Numbered from the stretch's first letter, positions 30,064-40,224 are shown. The stretch is DNA of 64,000 nucleotides from Symbiodinium natans (GCA_905221605.1 CAJNDS010001001.1:1-64000); one strand, 5' to 3'. Notes: generated by a model from the letters alone, not told the origin. Numbers and translations are program-made.

Positions 30064-30164
30064 GGGTGGCTGCAAAAAATATGGTCCCCGCTGGGGTACC
30101 CTAAATATTCGGTGCCGCATTATCATAGGGGTCCACAAAGGGACCATGATTTTGACAGCCACCC
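30064..30164. mobile_element. foldback element, family Q
   Basis: Starts GGGTGGCTGCAAAAAATATG then GTCCC; ends GGGACCATGATTTTGACAGC then CACCC. The terminal inverted repeats are about 24 bp. It is a single copy in the window. Flanking ATTA occurs on both sides and may be the target duplication. Confidence 0.82.
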
Positions 30165-30449
30165 AATTAGAATACACGGACGTCATGGAAGAAAAACGCA
30201 ACGAAGACGGGAGGGACCCCAAAGATGCGATGCAGCCAATGCGCAGATGACATGACTTACGACGCTTCATGCCTCTACCCCTTAGGTACTCCAGAAACCA
30301 TATTGGAATAACGGCGGCCTTTCTTGGGTTGGTTACTTTGTATGGGAACCTTGAAGCACGGGTCACCTCTCAGCTACCAAGACCCCCAAAGCCGTGGAGC
30401 TCGCAGCGACGATGTTGCCAGTCGACCCCAAGCCCCTTAAAGGCCTCGG

Positions 30450-30540
30450 CCCCCCTAAACCCTATAAACCCTCTAACCCTAAACTCTAAACCCTAAACCC
30501 TAAACCCTAAACCCAAAACCTAAAACCCTAAACCCGGAGC
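30450..30540 (-). repeat. CCCTAAA array
   Basis: Mixed pure and variant units (CTATAAACC, CCCAAAACC). Confidence 0.85.
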
Positions 30541-30659
30541 CCGAAAATCCTCAAGCCACACGTATGAAGCCCAGGCTCAGTTCGCCAAAGACGGTGGTGA
30601 GGCTCCGATCCTGGTTTCTTTAGGGGCTTCTTGGCTTTAAGGCAAAGGTTTGAGATACC

Positions 30660-30955
30660 CTGATGGAGATTTAGGGTTTAGGGTCTAGGGTATAGGATTT
30701 TTTTCCTCCTGCACAGCCGGGGCATATCGGAATTAGGGTTTAGGGTTTAGGGTTTAGTGTTTGGGGCTTCGACTCTCACACTCGCACACAGGCAGGCCAG
30801 ACCTCTGGCTGGTCCATTCGGCAGCACCCGATACTGTGAGCATGGTTTTCTCAAGTTCCCATTACCTCCTTTGGGTTTGGGTTTAGGGTTCAGGGTTCAG
30901 GGTTTAGGGTTTAGGGTTTGGGGTTTGGGTTTAGGGTTTAGGGTTTAGAAAACCC
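30660..30955 (+). repeat. three short TTTAGGG tracts
   Basis: Blocks at about 30,668-30,690, 30,733-30,760 and 30,870-30,950; the last has TTTGGG and TTCAGGG variants. Confidence 0.82.
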
Positions 30956-31188
30956 CAAAAAAGTTGGAATAGTGCTGGGATTTCCCCATACTTTACTCCT
31001 AGGGATTGAGACTCTTGGGTTTCCAACTTTTTGGCTTCTACTCTACCTCCTTGGCTTCAGAGTTTGGGATTTGGGCCTTATCAGCTTTGGGAGAGCTTGG
31101 GATCTCAGGTATGCTTGTTGCGGCAGCTGCTCAGGGGCTTACAGGCAGTGGGCTAGAGGCCTTTCCAAAAAAACCTCGCTTAAGAACG

Positions 31189-31312
31189 TACTTGGAGGTT
31201 CATTCAGGTACTTTCAAGTAGGGTTGTATAAGTGCCCTGAATAAAGTTAGAACAGTAGTTTCCCTTCTGGTAACCCGACGTGATAAGTTCCCTAATCAAC
31301 CTCCAACTCCAA
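31189..31312. mobile_element. foldback element, family A
   Basis: TACTTGGAGGTTCATTCAGG then TACTTTCAAGTAGGGTTGTA; ends GATAAGTTCCCTAATCAACC then TCCAA. Confidence 0.75.
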
Positions 31313-31323
31313 ATACGTAGCGC

Positions 31324-31376
31324 TACACCCTAAACCCTAAACCCTAAACCCCTGAACCCTAAACCCTAAACCCTGG
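31324..31376 (-). repeat. CCCTAAA array
   Basis: Seven units, one CCCCTGAA. Confidence 0.92.
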
Positions 31377-31498
31377 ATCTTGGGGCTTGGCCCACACCGG
31401 AGGCTTCGGCGAGTGGGGCCCATCGAAGCCGCTCACTTCCATGGGAAGACCTGCCTGCGACTTCGAAGAACAAAGGGATTCGGGATTCGGCTTTAGGG

Positions 31499-31628
31499 CT
31501 TGCAGGTTCATGGTACTTATTAACCAAATAGAACTGTACTTACAGCCCACTTACAGGCCCCTTAAGTGCTCTAATATGGTTATAAGTACAGTTACACTTG
31601 GTTAAGAAGTACCATGAACCTCCAAGTA
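31499..31628. mobile_element. foldback element, family A (130 bp, long matched arms)
   Basis: CTTGCAGGTTCATGGTACTT then ATTAACCAAATAGAACTG; right side CAGTTACACTTGGTTAAGAA then GTACCATGAACCTCCAAGTA. The arms pair over about 45 bp with few mismatches, so the whole element can form a hairpin. Confidence 0.9.
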
Positions 31629-32108
31629 GGGTTTAGGGTGCGAATTTGTGCATGCAGCGTACGAGATCTGAGTGCTAAAATTCCTGCAGTTCTGCCGACG
31701 AGGAGTACAGGAACGGTGGCACAGCTTGAGGTGTAGACATGAAGATGGCAGCTTCAGTTGCCCATGGTTGCCTAAACCTTATTTTGAAACCCAGTAATTA
31801 GGGTTTAGGCTTTAGGGTTTCATTAAGCGTTGAGCCCTTGGGCCCTTGGCCGAGGCGCTGAGCTGCAGTATCTGGTGGTTGCCCTGAAGCAGCCGAACTG
31901 GAGTCTCCCTCTCAGCCCGACCCGCTGCTGATTCCCCTGCAACCCAGAGTATACACTCCCTATCTAAAGAAAGGAAAGAAATCTCTGATCTCTGTCGAGT
32001 CCCTTGAAAACACCATAAACCACTTTACCCTAGACCCTAAACCCTAAATCCATCAGCTGAGGCGTGGGCACTCTTCCCAGCGTCGCAGATCACCACCTCG
32101 AACCCCCC

Positions 32109-32203
32109 GCCCCTAAACCCTAAACCCTAAACCCTAAACCCTAAACCCTAAACCCTAAACCCTAAACCCTAAACCCTAAACCCTAAACCCTAAACCCTAA
32201 ACC
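32109..32203 (-). repeat. CCCTAAA array
   Basis: Thirteen pure units. Confidence 0.96.
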
Positions 32204-32255
32204 GCAGCACGGTGGGCCACCGGGCAAGGAGACACTTTACGTTCAGCCGAAACAT

Positions 32256-32356
32256 ACTTAAAGGCTCCAAGGACCCTCCTACACAGGGACTGGTACCTCC
32301 TAAGGAGGATTCCGGAGTCTCAACTCCTGGGGTTTTGAGGGCCCAAGAGCCTTAGG
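32256..32356. mobile_element. foldback element, family J
   Basis: ACTTAAAGGCTCCAAGGACC then CTCCTACACAGG; ends TTTTGAGGGCCCAAGAGCCT. It is near-identical in layout to 9,565. Confidence 0.88.
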
Positions 32357-32590
32357 GTATATATGTATATATACGCCACAGACTCTGTGGTTGCAGGTTT
32401 CGGAGCAACAAGAATCCGGAACCCCAAGCAGGGAGGCACCAGTTTACACATTCAGCAATATACCTGAACTCAGTGCAACCAACAAAAACCCTAAACCAAA
32501 AACCCTAAACCCTAAACCCTAGATCACGGTTCTAAGCTCCGACCCGGGAGAGCAGGACAGCCCAGCCCAGTATGCTTTGTTGGCACCCAG

Positions 32591-32828
32591 ACTTACTTCT
32601 CCAATAGGGTGTAGGGTTTAGGGTTTAGGGTTTAGGGTTTAGGGTTCACCTTAAGGCTCCAAGGACCCTCATACAGAGGCCTGATGAGGGTTCTGGGGTC
32701 TCAGTTCCTGGGGTGTTGAGGGCCCAAGAGCCTTAGGGAAGGGGGGGGGAAAAAGGTTAACTTTATTAGTCCTACTGAATAAGGAAACCCAAACAGTTTC
32801 TAAAGTTCGATTCTTGGCCAAGTAAGAA
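32591..32828. mobile_element. family M element split by a telomere tract and a family J element
   Basis: Left piece ACTTACTTCTCCAATA (32,591-32,606) matches the start of family M at 16,574. Then come TTTAGGG units (32,607-32,649) and a family J element. Family M then resumes at about 32,739 with AAAAAGGTTAAC, TTAGTCCTACTGAATAAGG and TTGGCCAAGTAAG. The break falls between CCAATA and AAGG of the uninterrupted copy. Confidence 0.75.
32650..32738. mobile_element. foldback element, family J, nested in family M
   Basis: CCTTAAGGCTCCAAGGACCC then TCATACAGAGG; ends TGAGGGCCCAAGAGCCTTAG. It has a small internal deletion relative to 32,256. Confidence 0.88.
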
Positions 32829-32912
32829 CTTGTCTGCCACCAAGGAGCCACCGGCACGATGAGAACACCAAGCACTGTGAGGGAGCTCGCCAAGCCTCAG
32901 GGTTCGGGTCGG

Positions 32913-33075
32913 TGTAGGGTTTAGGGTTTAGGGTTTAGGGTTTAGGGTTTAGGGTTTAGGGTTTAGGGTTTAGGGTTTAGGGTTTAGGGTTTAGGGTTTA
33001 GGGTTTAGGGTTTAGGGTTTAGGGTTTAGGGTTTAGGGTGTAGGGTGTAGGGCGCAGGGTTCAGGGTTCAGGGCT
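32913..33075 (+). repeat. long TTTAGGG array
   Basis: About eighteen pure units, then GTGTAGGG and TTCAGGG variants at the right edge. Confidence 0.96.
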
Positions 33076-33392
33076 TAGAGTAGAGTTCAGGGGTCCCTCC
33101 AACCCGCGACTGAAAAAGGTGTGGCAAGCTACCCGCATAGAGCCTTGCACGCCAAAAGGTAACGGCTCATGGCGAAACCTTAAAACCCAAAGCCCACTGA
33201 AAGCCCTTGAGACCAAATTTCTAAAGCCTGTAAAGCCCTTTAAAGAGCCACCCAAGCCGATAAACCATGTAAACTCTATAAACCCGATAAACCCCATAAG
33301 CCCGAAAAAGGCTATAAGACCCCATCAAACCCTTTCAAGCCATGTAAAACCCTATCAAGCCCTATAACGCCCCACTAAAACCCCAAAACAAA

Positions 33393-33447
33393 CCCTAAAC
33401 CCCTAAACCCTAAACCCTAAACCCTAAACCCTAAACCCCAAACCCTT
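33393..33447 (-). repeat. CCCTAAA array
   Basis: Eight units with two variants. Confidence 0.92.
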
Positions 33448-33544
33448 CAGGAAGCCCAGGAGATGGGCCCCCCGGTCCCCGGTGCGGTCAAGGGGCCCTT
33501 GACCACCACCCGCGGCACGGGCGAGTCCCACTCGTTCTCCTCGG

Positions 33545-33595
33545 TGGGTTTGGGGTTTGGGGTTTGGGGTTTGGGGTTTAGGGTTTAGGGTTTGG
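33545..33595 (+). repeat. TTTGGGG block
   Basis: Four to five TTTGGGG heptamers, then TTTAGGG. A variant locally amplified. Confidence 0.85.
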
Positions 33596-33867
33596 TGCTT
33601 GGTACATCTGGGGGCCTTCATGATTAGAATAGGGTTTTAGGGGCTATTCTGGTACGATTGTCCTGGGACCATAAGGGAACAAATGCTATTAGGAATTCTT
33701 CCGGCTGTCGCTCTGAGGGCTCGGGAACGATCAGTTTAGGGCTGAGGGTTTGGGGTACTACAAGCTTATAGGGTTTAAGGGTTTCTTTTGCGCCACCCGC
33801 CTAGCCACGCGCTGCAGGGTGAGCTGCAGGAGGAGGTTAGGGCTTATAGGAGCTTCGGCTGCATGAT

Positions 33868-34011
33868 CTGAAGGTTTTGGGGTGCAGATAACCCCAATTG
33901 TAACTGCACTTAGAAACCCCCTAAGTCCTCTAAGTCCTCTAGTCTAAGCAGGGTAGAAGTAGGATTACTATGTTTGGGAGATATATATAAGTACCCACGA
34001 ACCTCCAAGTG
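33868..34011. mobile_element. foldback element, family A (long subtype)
   Basis: Left side GAAGGTTTTGGGGTGCAGAT then AACCCCAATTGTAACTGCAC; right side AAGTACCCACGAACCTCCAA. Interior CCCCTAAGTCCTCTAAGTCC. Confidence 0.72.
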
Positions 34012-34084
34012 AGGGTTTGGGGAGCACCTGCGAAGGCCCGTTGATGTGGTCAGTCGGACCCCACCGGTGCTCAGGGAACTTTTG

Positions 34085-34290
34085 GTATAGGGTTCAGGGG
34101 CTCTGGTATGGGAACTTTCGGTTAGGGTCCAGGGCTAGGGTTTCTAGGGTTTTGGGAACTTTTTTGGTTAGGGTCCAGGGCTAGGGTTTAGAAGGTTTTT
34201 GGAACTTTTTTGGTCAGGGTCCAGAACTGGGGTTTCTAGAATTTTGGGGAACTTTTTTGGTCAGGGTCCTGGGCTTACAGGGCTTTGTGT
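34085..34290. repeat. tandem repeat of a GGGAACTTTTTTGGTTAGGGTCC unit
   Basis: Four irregular copies of a roughly 50-bp unit: GGAACTTTTTTGGTCAGGGT then CCAGGGCTAGGGTTTCTAGG. This is a small local satellite, not related to the heptamer arrays. Confidence 0.75.
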
Positions 34291-34416
34291 TTAGGGTTTA
34301 GGGTTTAGGCTTGAGGGACGGCAGAACTGAGCCTCAGGCAAAGAAGGTGTGCATGTAGAGCAGCACGCCAGATCCGATTCCAATCCACCACACGGATACC
34401 TACGCCGAAGCTTCGG

Positions 34417-34470
34417 GTTCAGGGTTCAGGGTTCGGGGTTCAGGGTTCAGGGTTTAGGGTTTAGGGTTTT
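34417..34470 (+). repeat. TTCAGGG/TTTAGGG array
   Basis: Five TTCAGGG-type units followed by TTTAGGG. Confidence 0.9.
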
Positions 34471-34669
34471 AGGGTTAACCCTACATCCTATGGCATGTAT
34501 GTTGGGTTGATCCAAGTTCCTGGAATCGCTGTTCTGCGGATCTGCTCGGGAGAAGAAGTTTAGTAACAGCTGAGGGTTTAGGGCTCACGGTTCCAAGGGC
34601 AAGGTCGTTCGTCGGGGTCCTCATGATAGCCTGGTAGAACCCGAACAAGGGGACCACATAGAGAACACA

Positions 34670-34995
34670 GGGTTTAGGGTTTCGGGTTTATGGTTTAGGG
34701 TTTTAGGGTTTAGGGTTTAGGGTTTTAGGGTTTTGGGGTTTTGGGGTTTTAGGGTTTTAGGGTTTTAGGGTTTTAGGGTTTTAGGGTTTTAGGGTTTTAG
34801 GGTTTTAGGGTTTTAGGGTTTTAGGGTTTTAGGGTTTTAGGGTTCTAGGGTTCTAGGGTTCTAGGGTTTTAGGGTTTTAGGGTTTTGGGGTTTTGGGGTT
34901 TAGGGTTTAGTGTTTAGGGTTTAGGGTTAAGGGTTATGGGTTAAGGGTTAAGGGTTAGGGTTTAGGGTTTGGGGTTTAGAGTTTAGGGTTTAAGC
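34670..34995 (+). repeat. TTTTAGGG octamer array with nested variants
   Basis: More than twenty octamers TTTTAGGG (34,718-34,880), inside which TTTTGGGG, TTCTAGGG and TTAAGGG variants each occur as runs of adjacent copies. Confidence 0.95.
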
Positions 34996-35176
34996 AGCAA
35001 GTCTCCAGACACAGCCCTGTACACTCGTCCCAAGGGCAGCGGCTCTGAGCTGCCTTAGGGTCCAAGCCCCAAGTGCAAACCCCTACAACTCTAAGTCCTA
35101 GTCCCGAGCCCCTCAACCCTAAGCCCAAAATTCGAAGTCCTAAGCCCCAGACCCCAAACCCGAAATCCTGAACCCC

Positions 35177-35300
35177 TACAGGGTGGGGCCCCCTAGTTAT
35201 AAGTAGAGTTATAAGGGCCCTAAATTGGGTTATAAGGACCCTAAGTTAGGTTATAAGTCCCTTAACTACAGTTAGTATAGTAAGGGGGCCCCACCCTGTA
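35177..35300. mobile_element. foldback element, family K, copy 1
   Basis: Starts TACAGGGTGGGGCCCCCT and ends AGGGGGCCCCACCCTGTA, an 18-bp perfect inverted pair. The interior repeats TTATAAGGGCCCTAAATTGG and TTATAAGGACCCTAAGTTAG. TA on each side of CAGGG ... CCCTG could be a TA target site. Confidence 0.92.
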
Positions 35301-35429
35301 TACCCTAAACCCTAAACACCTCAACGCCTCACCAACAAGCCAAGGGCACGGTCATCTTGAGCATCCGTTGAACGGATCTGGAGAAGCTCCTGCAGAACAC
35401 AAAGCCTACTCAGGGTTTACGGTTTAGGG

Positions 35430-35530
35430 TTACTTGCAGGTTCAAGGGTACTTTGAAGTAAGGAGATAAGTAGGATAACCATAACCTTATTTAGGGTACG
35501 TACAACCTTTCTTTACAAGCAAGTTTTGAG
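35430..35530. mobile_element. foldback element, family A (diverged)
   Basis: TACTTGCAGGTTCAAGGGTA then CTTTGAAGTA. The right end is worn (TTTACAAGCAAG). Confidence 0.55.
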
Positions 35531-35865
35531 CTCTAAACCCAAAACCTATATAGGGCTCAGCAGCAGGGTCATGTAAGCGGACTGTTGCGGCCAGGGTGCT
35601 GATTGAATGGAGGATCCCCACAGGCTACTAGACCCTCCCCGTTCGTTTCTAAGGCTTCCTTGGGAGGCGTACGGTTTAGGCTTAGGGCTAGGGTTTAGCA
35701 GTATCGGGGTGCGGGCAATCGATCGACAAGCGCAATATGACATTCTTATTGTGATATGTGTAATTCTATTGTTGCTACTGAAATATGAACATATCTTCAT
35801 AACTTGTCTATTACTCAATTGTGTTACTCATGCAATGCTGCCATCCCCCCCCCCCCCCCCCCCCC

Positions 35866-35949
35866 CTAAACCCTAAACCCGAAACCCTAAACCCTAAACC
35901 CTAAACCCTAAACCCTAAACCCTAAACCCTAAACCCTAAACCCTAAACC
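35866..35949 (-). repeat. CCCTAAA array behind a C run
   Basis: About eleven units directly after roughly 20 C. Confidence 0.95.
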
Positions 35950-36091
35950 AAAAAAAAACTGGTGCAACCGGGGCTCCCCAAGCTCTCCACACCCAACCCA
36001 TAGGCTCGGCTGGTGATGTTGTAGCGATCCTCAGATCTTCAAGTGTTCAGGGTTTAAGGTTTGGGGTTTAGGGGGTTTAGGATTTGGGTTT

Positions 36092-36215
36092 TTCAGGGTG
36101 GGGCCCCCTTACTATACTAACTGTAGTTAAGGGACTTATAACCTAACTTAGGGTCCTTATAACCCAATTTAGGGCCCTTATAACTCTACTTATAACTAGG
36201 GGTCCCCACCCTGTA
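36092..36215. mobile_element. foldback element, family K, copy 2 (inverted)
   Basis: The reverse complement of 35,177-35,300. By eye the two differ at one internal base and at the outermost bases only. Confidence 0.93.
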
Positions 36216-36334
36216 GGGTTTGGGGCTCAGGGTTTGGGGGGCGTAACCAAGGCGGACTCAACGCTGCTGGGACACGCCCACCCACACCTACCATGTAAGG
36301 TCTGCAGGACTGGACATGAACAAAAGCGTGCCCT

Positions 36335-36431
36335 CTATACTCCCCTTAGAACCTTAACAAGAATAATATGTTTAATACCCTCTTGGGTTTTTATATAAAC
36401 AAAAAATAGAAAAACCCCAAGGGGGATAAAG
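36335..36431. mobile_element. family L element
   Basis: TATACTCCCCTTAGAACCTT then AATATGTTTAATACCCTCTT; right side AACCCCAAGGGGGATAAA. It matches 15,926-16,028. Confidence 0.75.
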
Positions 36432-37504
36432 CTTGTGTTGCATTGCGTGTACATGGCACGGAACATCTGAACCCCCCCCCCTACACCAAAAGGTATACTA
36501 AAGGGAATCCCAACTCTAATCATCCCTAAACCATGTTCCAACTTTCTGGAGTTTACTGTAGCCTAAACGAAGGGGCTCCGAGCCCCAGCTTGGATGTGTC
36601 AATCCCTCCGGGCGGCGACCCAGTAGCGGATGGCGAAGAACATGCCCGCGCAGGGCCTCACAGAATCGCCAGCGGGCTATCCGCTGGTGACAGTAAGAGA
36701 TTCGGCTTCGAGGTTCGGATTTCCAGTGAGGGTTTCCCTGAACCCTAAACCTGCTAAATCGAACTCCCCCCCCCCCCCCCCCCAAGACCAACCCTTTCTG
36801 AAACCCGAGACCATCCCGCAACGCTCCCGTAATTTCTCCAAACCTTTAGCAGCGGAGCTTCAGGAGGGTTTCTAGGGCTGAGGGCCTTCGGGGTTTAGAG
36901 TTTACGGTTTTGGCCGAAAGCTCTAGGCCTAGGGACTACCTGCACATCTAATCAACAAACCTTGAGATCCCCCTGAGCCACTGATGGGTCTCTGTCAGAA
37001 CGCGGCAACTGTGGATAGCTTAGCTTGGCATAAAAAAGAGACTGGACATCAGAATCTCTAAGCGGCAAGCCTTAAACCCTATGAACAGAGTCCAGGGTTT
37101 AATCGCACAAGCTCGAGGCCAGGCGAGGTACACAGGATCCACTGACTCCAAGCATCAGTGAGTGGCACGGTCCTGTTCCTACTCTAATCGGCTGCACCAT
37201 TACTATACGAGGTACTTGGGGTTTGGGGGGGAATTAGGGTTTAGGGGTAATTTGGGATTAAGGTTAAGGGGAGGGGGGAAGTAGGCTTTGGGGTGCAGGG
37301 TTTTGGGGGGAGCCCAGAAATTCTTTTCCAACTGGGCAGATGTAGTCCGAAGGGTGACATTCTTCCAAGGCACAAGAGGCTCGGAACGTAGATGCCCATG
37401 CCGAAGCCCAAGGCCAGAATTCCCATGGAGAAGGCATACCAGTATCCTTAGATGGTTCAGGGTGTATAGCGCCACAGCCACAACCCTAAGCCCTTTTCCC
37501 TAAA

Positions 37505-37536
37505 ACCCAAAACCCAAAACCCAAAACCCTAAAAGC
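37505..37536 (-). repeat. CCCAAAA block
   Basis: Three adjacent CCCAAAA heptamers, the same variant as at 18,797. Confidence 0.8.
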
Positions 37537-37611
37537 CTAAATCCCTTTTTGGCTTCAGGGCACCACCACTGCGTAAACCCGAAGGCTTAGGATGCACTGC
37601 TTGGAACTACC

Positions 37612-37686
37612 CATGTGGGGGTTACAAAATTAGGGGTACCGCTGTTGGGGTCCTTATTCTAAGGGTATCCTACTACTTGGGGGTCT
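37612..37686. mobile_element. family G element (inverted) joined to family A
   Basis: CATGTGGGGGTTACAAAATT then AGGGGTACC; right side GGGGTCCTTATTCTAAGGGT then ATCC. The next element begins with no spacer. Confidence 0.55.
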
Positions 37687-37810
37687 ATACTTGGAAGTTC
37701 ATGGGTGCTTACAACCCCAAAGTATACGACTACTCATAACCTACTTAGAGGACTTAGGGGACTTCGCGGGCTTGTAGGTACAGTTATCACTGGGGTTAGA
37801 AGGGGGTCCC
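37687..37810. mobile_element. foldback element, family A (long subtype, right end lost)
   Basis: TACTTGGAAGTTCATGGGTG then CTTACAACCCC; interior CTACTTAGAGGACTTAGGGG. The right terminus is replaced by GGGGTCCCGTATTG. Confidence 0.7.
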
Positions 37811-38865
37811 GTATTGTCCTAAACCCCATGTACTGACAGAACGGACAGATGACCAGAGAACCACCACAGGGTCCGTGTGTAGTGCCATTCTGGAATTAGG
37901 TACGCCAGAACCCTCTGAAGTATGGTTTCGGGATGCCTAGTTCCATAAGAGGACTACGAATGCACCCTCTGGGCAGCATCGAAGGCAAGAACAACTAGCG
38001 TTAATATTGGGTTGGTGGCCTAGACCACGCCTGAAAACCAGGCGGGCTGAACAGGGCCTGAGCAGAGCGTAGTCTATAGGTTTAAGCCCTAAACCCTTAC
38101 AATCCCTACACCCGAAACCCTAAACCTCCATGTCCGGCATATTTCTTCGAAGGCCTCGTAGCTTCGTAGGCAGAGACGACAGGTTGTGACAAAGGACCCG
38201 AGTTGTAACGGTCGCCTAGAAGTGAGGCTTTGTATATAGGGGTCCCTCAGCCCGAGCCCTCAGACCCTCCCCAACCTAAAGGAACAGTAAGGTGTGGGTA
38301 GTCCTAAACCATAAACCCTGAACCCTAAAAGGACAGTTCGGCATGGGTAATTGCTGTTGATACAAGAGGGGCCTACGTCAGCCTCTTCGTAAAACCCTTG
38401 CATGGAACACTCGCCACCTGAAAATGTGCGGGGTTTTATAGGGCTTAATATCATGGAGTTTACCAGCGTTTCAAGCATTTCGAGTGCTTTTCGGGTTCCT
38501 GTCTACAGGGTTTGGGCAAGCTGGACAGGGCTTTACAAGCCATTGAAGCCAAGGCGTCCGTACGAGAAGCTCCACGGGTCTGCTTCGCCCATGAGACTCC
38601 GGAGTACGAGCCTGGTGTGAGGCTTCAGGGAACAGATTACCCTGTAATAATATAGTCATAGGGATTAGGGGGTTTGTACTACAGGGTTTGTAGGGTTTTA
38701 AGGTTCGAGGGCTTGTAAGGTTTACGAAGCTTACGGTTTGGGGCTTTGGGGTCGACTTAGTACGTCTACTTAGCAACTATCCCCAAAATAATCCTATCAT
38801 ACTCCTCATAACCCGACTTCCGACCCCGAGGTTTAGGGTTTGGGGTTTAGAGTTCTCTAGGGTTT
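37811..38865. other. no gene recognised; mostly unique
   Basis: About 1 kb with sparse heptamers (near 38,090, 38,300 and 38,690). The frames at 38,402-38,620 (+) and 38,471-38,776 (-) overlap and neither has a recognisable motif. Confidence 0.4.
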
Positions 38866-38910
38866 AGGGTTTAGGGCAAAACTGACCCCGTTCAAATCCC
38901 CCTCCTAACC

Positions 38911-38917
<7 letters not shown>

Positions 38918-38948
<31 letters not shown>
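38918..38948. repeat. C run at the edge of an assembly gap
   Basis: About 31 C immediately before the Ns. With the A run on the other side, the original locus was probably a C-run/A-run junction like those at 15,780, 29,094 and 55,084. Confidence 0.95.
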
Positions 38949-39048
38949 NNNNNNNNNNNNNNNNNNNNNNNNNNNNNNNNNNNNNNNNNNNNNNNNNNNN
39001 NNNNNNNNNNNNNNNNNNNNNNNNNNNNNNNNNNNNNNNNNNNNNNNN
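38949..39048. other. assembly gap, exactly 100 N
   Basis: A run of 100 N, the conventional placeholder for a gap of unknown length. Flanks are poly-C (left) and C plus about 22 A (right). Anything said about its true size would be a guess. Confidence 0.99.
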
Positions 39049-39100
39049 CAAAAAAAAAAAAAAAAAAAAAACTCATACTCCGGCCCATGTTAATTAGAAG

Positions 39101-39165
39101 GGACTCCTACTATCTGGTGGTCCATATTCGGGCTCCCTATTTTCGTAATCCCCCCCCCCAAGTAG
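39101..39165. mobile_element. family G remnant
   Basis: GGACTCCTACTATCTGGTGG then TCCATATTCGGGCTCCCTAT and TTTCGTAATCCCCC. It matches the right half of 13,794-13,884. Confidence 0.55.
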
Positions 39166-39189
39166 GGCTTCGGGTTGAGAGGGCTTAAT

Positions 39190-39308
39190 CTGGGACCACA
39201 TGAACCCCCCCAAAAAAGGTCATCTGCCCTACACTCGCGGAATTCTTGTCAAGGTATATGACAAGGCATATGAACCATAAACCCTTTGAGGATTCAAGTA
39301 GTCCCCCA
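39190..39308. mobile_element. foldback element, family U
   Basis: GGGACCACATGAACCCCCCC ... TGAACCATAAACCCTTTGAG then GATTCAAGTAGTCCCC. The terminal inverted match is GGGACCACATGAACCC. Relatives lie at 47,286 and 59,146. Confidence 0.65.
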
Positions 39309-39309
39309 G

Positions 39310-39980
39310 GTGGGACAGATAAGAAACGCCAGCAACGCCGCGCCTGGCTCTTGCCCTGCCAGGCATCTGAGCGCATCTTCGTTGCCACTGCGGAAGACGA
39401 CAAAGGCGCTCCCTCTATCGGTCTTTCGATTCGGGCTTCGGGGGTCGTGTGGGGATTTGGGGAGGGGGCTTGGGGTTTGTAGCGCTTGGACTGCACATGA
39501 ACATAAGCTAAGGGTGTTTAAACAATATGTTGCCGCCCAGGGCTAGGAAATTCAGGGCGCCTGGGAGGGACGGTCACGGGAATCAGTCCTCGGACGCCTA
39601 GGCTGCCTAGAGGCGTTTGCTTGCATAGTTGCATGGGCCTGTCAAATCCTGTCAATACGGCTTGGGTTTAGGGTTTAGGGGTTCATAGAGGTCATTTTCT
39701 CCGGCCTTCGTATGAGGTTGTACGGGACCAGATTCGACCCTTTTTGAACTGGGCTCCGTGTTCAGGATTCTAGTACCGGGCCAGGCCGCATCAGCATTTC
39801 TGCAGAAAGGGCCCCTTTCAGACTATGTGACCCTAAACCCTGTAGACTCTAAACCCTAAACCCTATATAAACTGCAAACCCCATAAACCCGAAACCTTAA
39901 ACCCTAAAAACCTCAAACCATAAAATCTAAACCCTATAAACCCTAAACCCTAGGACCCGAGCAACCTTCGACACAAACCT
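39310..39980. other. no gene recognised
   Basis: Unique sequence with overlapping short frames on both strands at 39,246-39,546 (none recognised), then degenerate CTATAAACC and CCCTAAA units at 39,830-39,955. Confidence 0.4.
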
Positions 39981-39988
39981 CTGGGGTG

Positions 39989-40140
39989 TACTTGGAGGTC
40001 CATGGGTACGCACAAGTAGGGACAGTAGTAGGGCAATTGTGGTGATATCATATCCGTATTTCGGGTGCTTCCAATCACCCTAAACCCTAAACCCTAAACC
40101 CTAAACCCTACTTATAGGAACCCGAGTGAACCACCAAGTA
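39989..40140. mobile_element. foldback element, family A, containing a CCCTAAA array
   Basis: TACTTGGAGGTCCATGGGTA then CGCACAAGTAGGG; right side CTACTTATAGGAACCCGAGT then GAACCACCAAGTA. Four CCCTAAA units (40,078-40,109) sit inside, just left of the AACCCTACTTA motif that other copies carry without expansion. Confidence 0.82.
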
Positions 40141-40224
40141 TAGAGCCTGACAGTTGCCGCGCATCTTCCTCCTCGATTCTTCTCGCCTTAGCCAGGAAGG
40201 AAGGTCTCTTTGGAGTGGGTCTGA

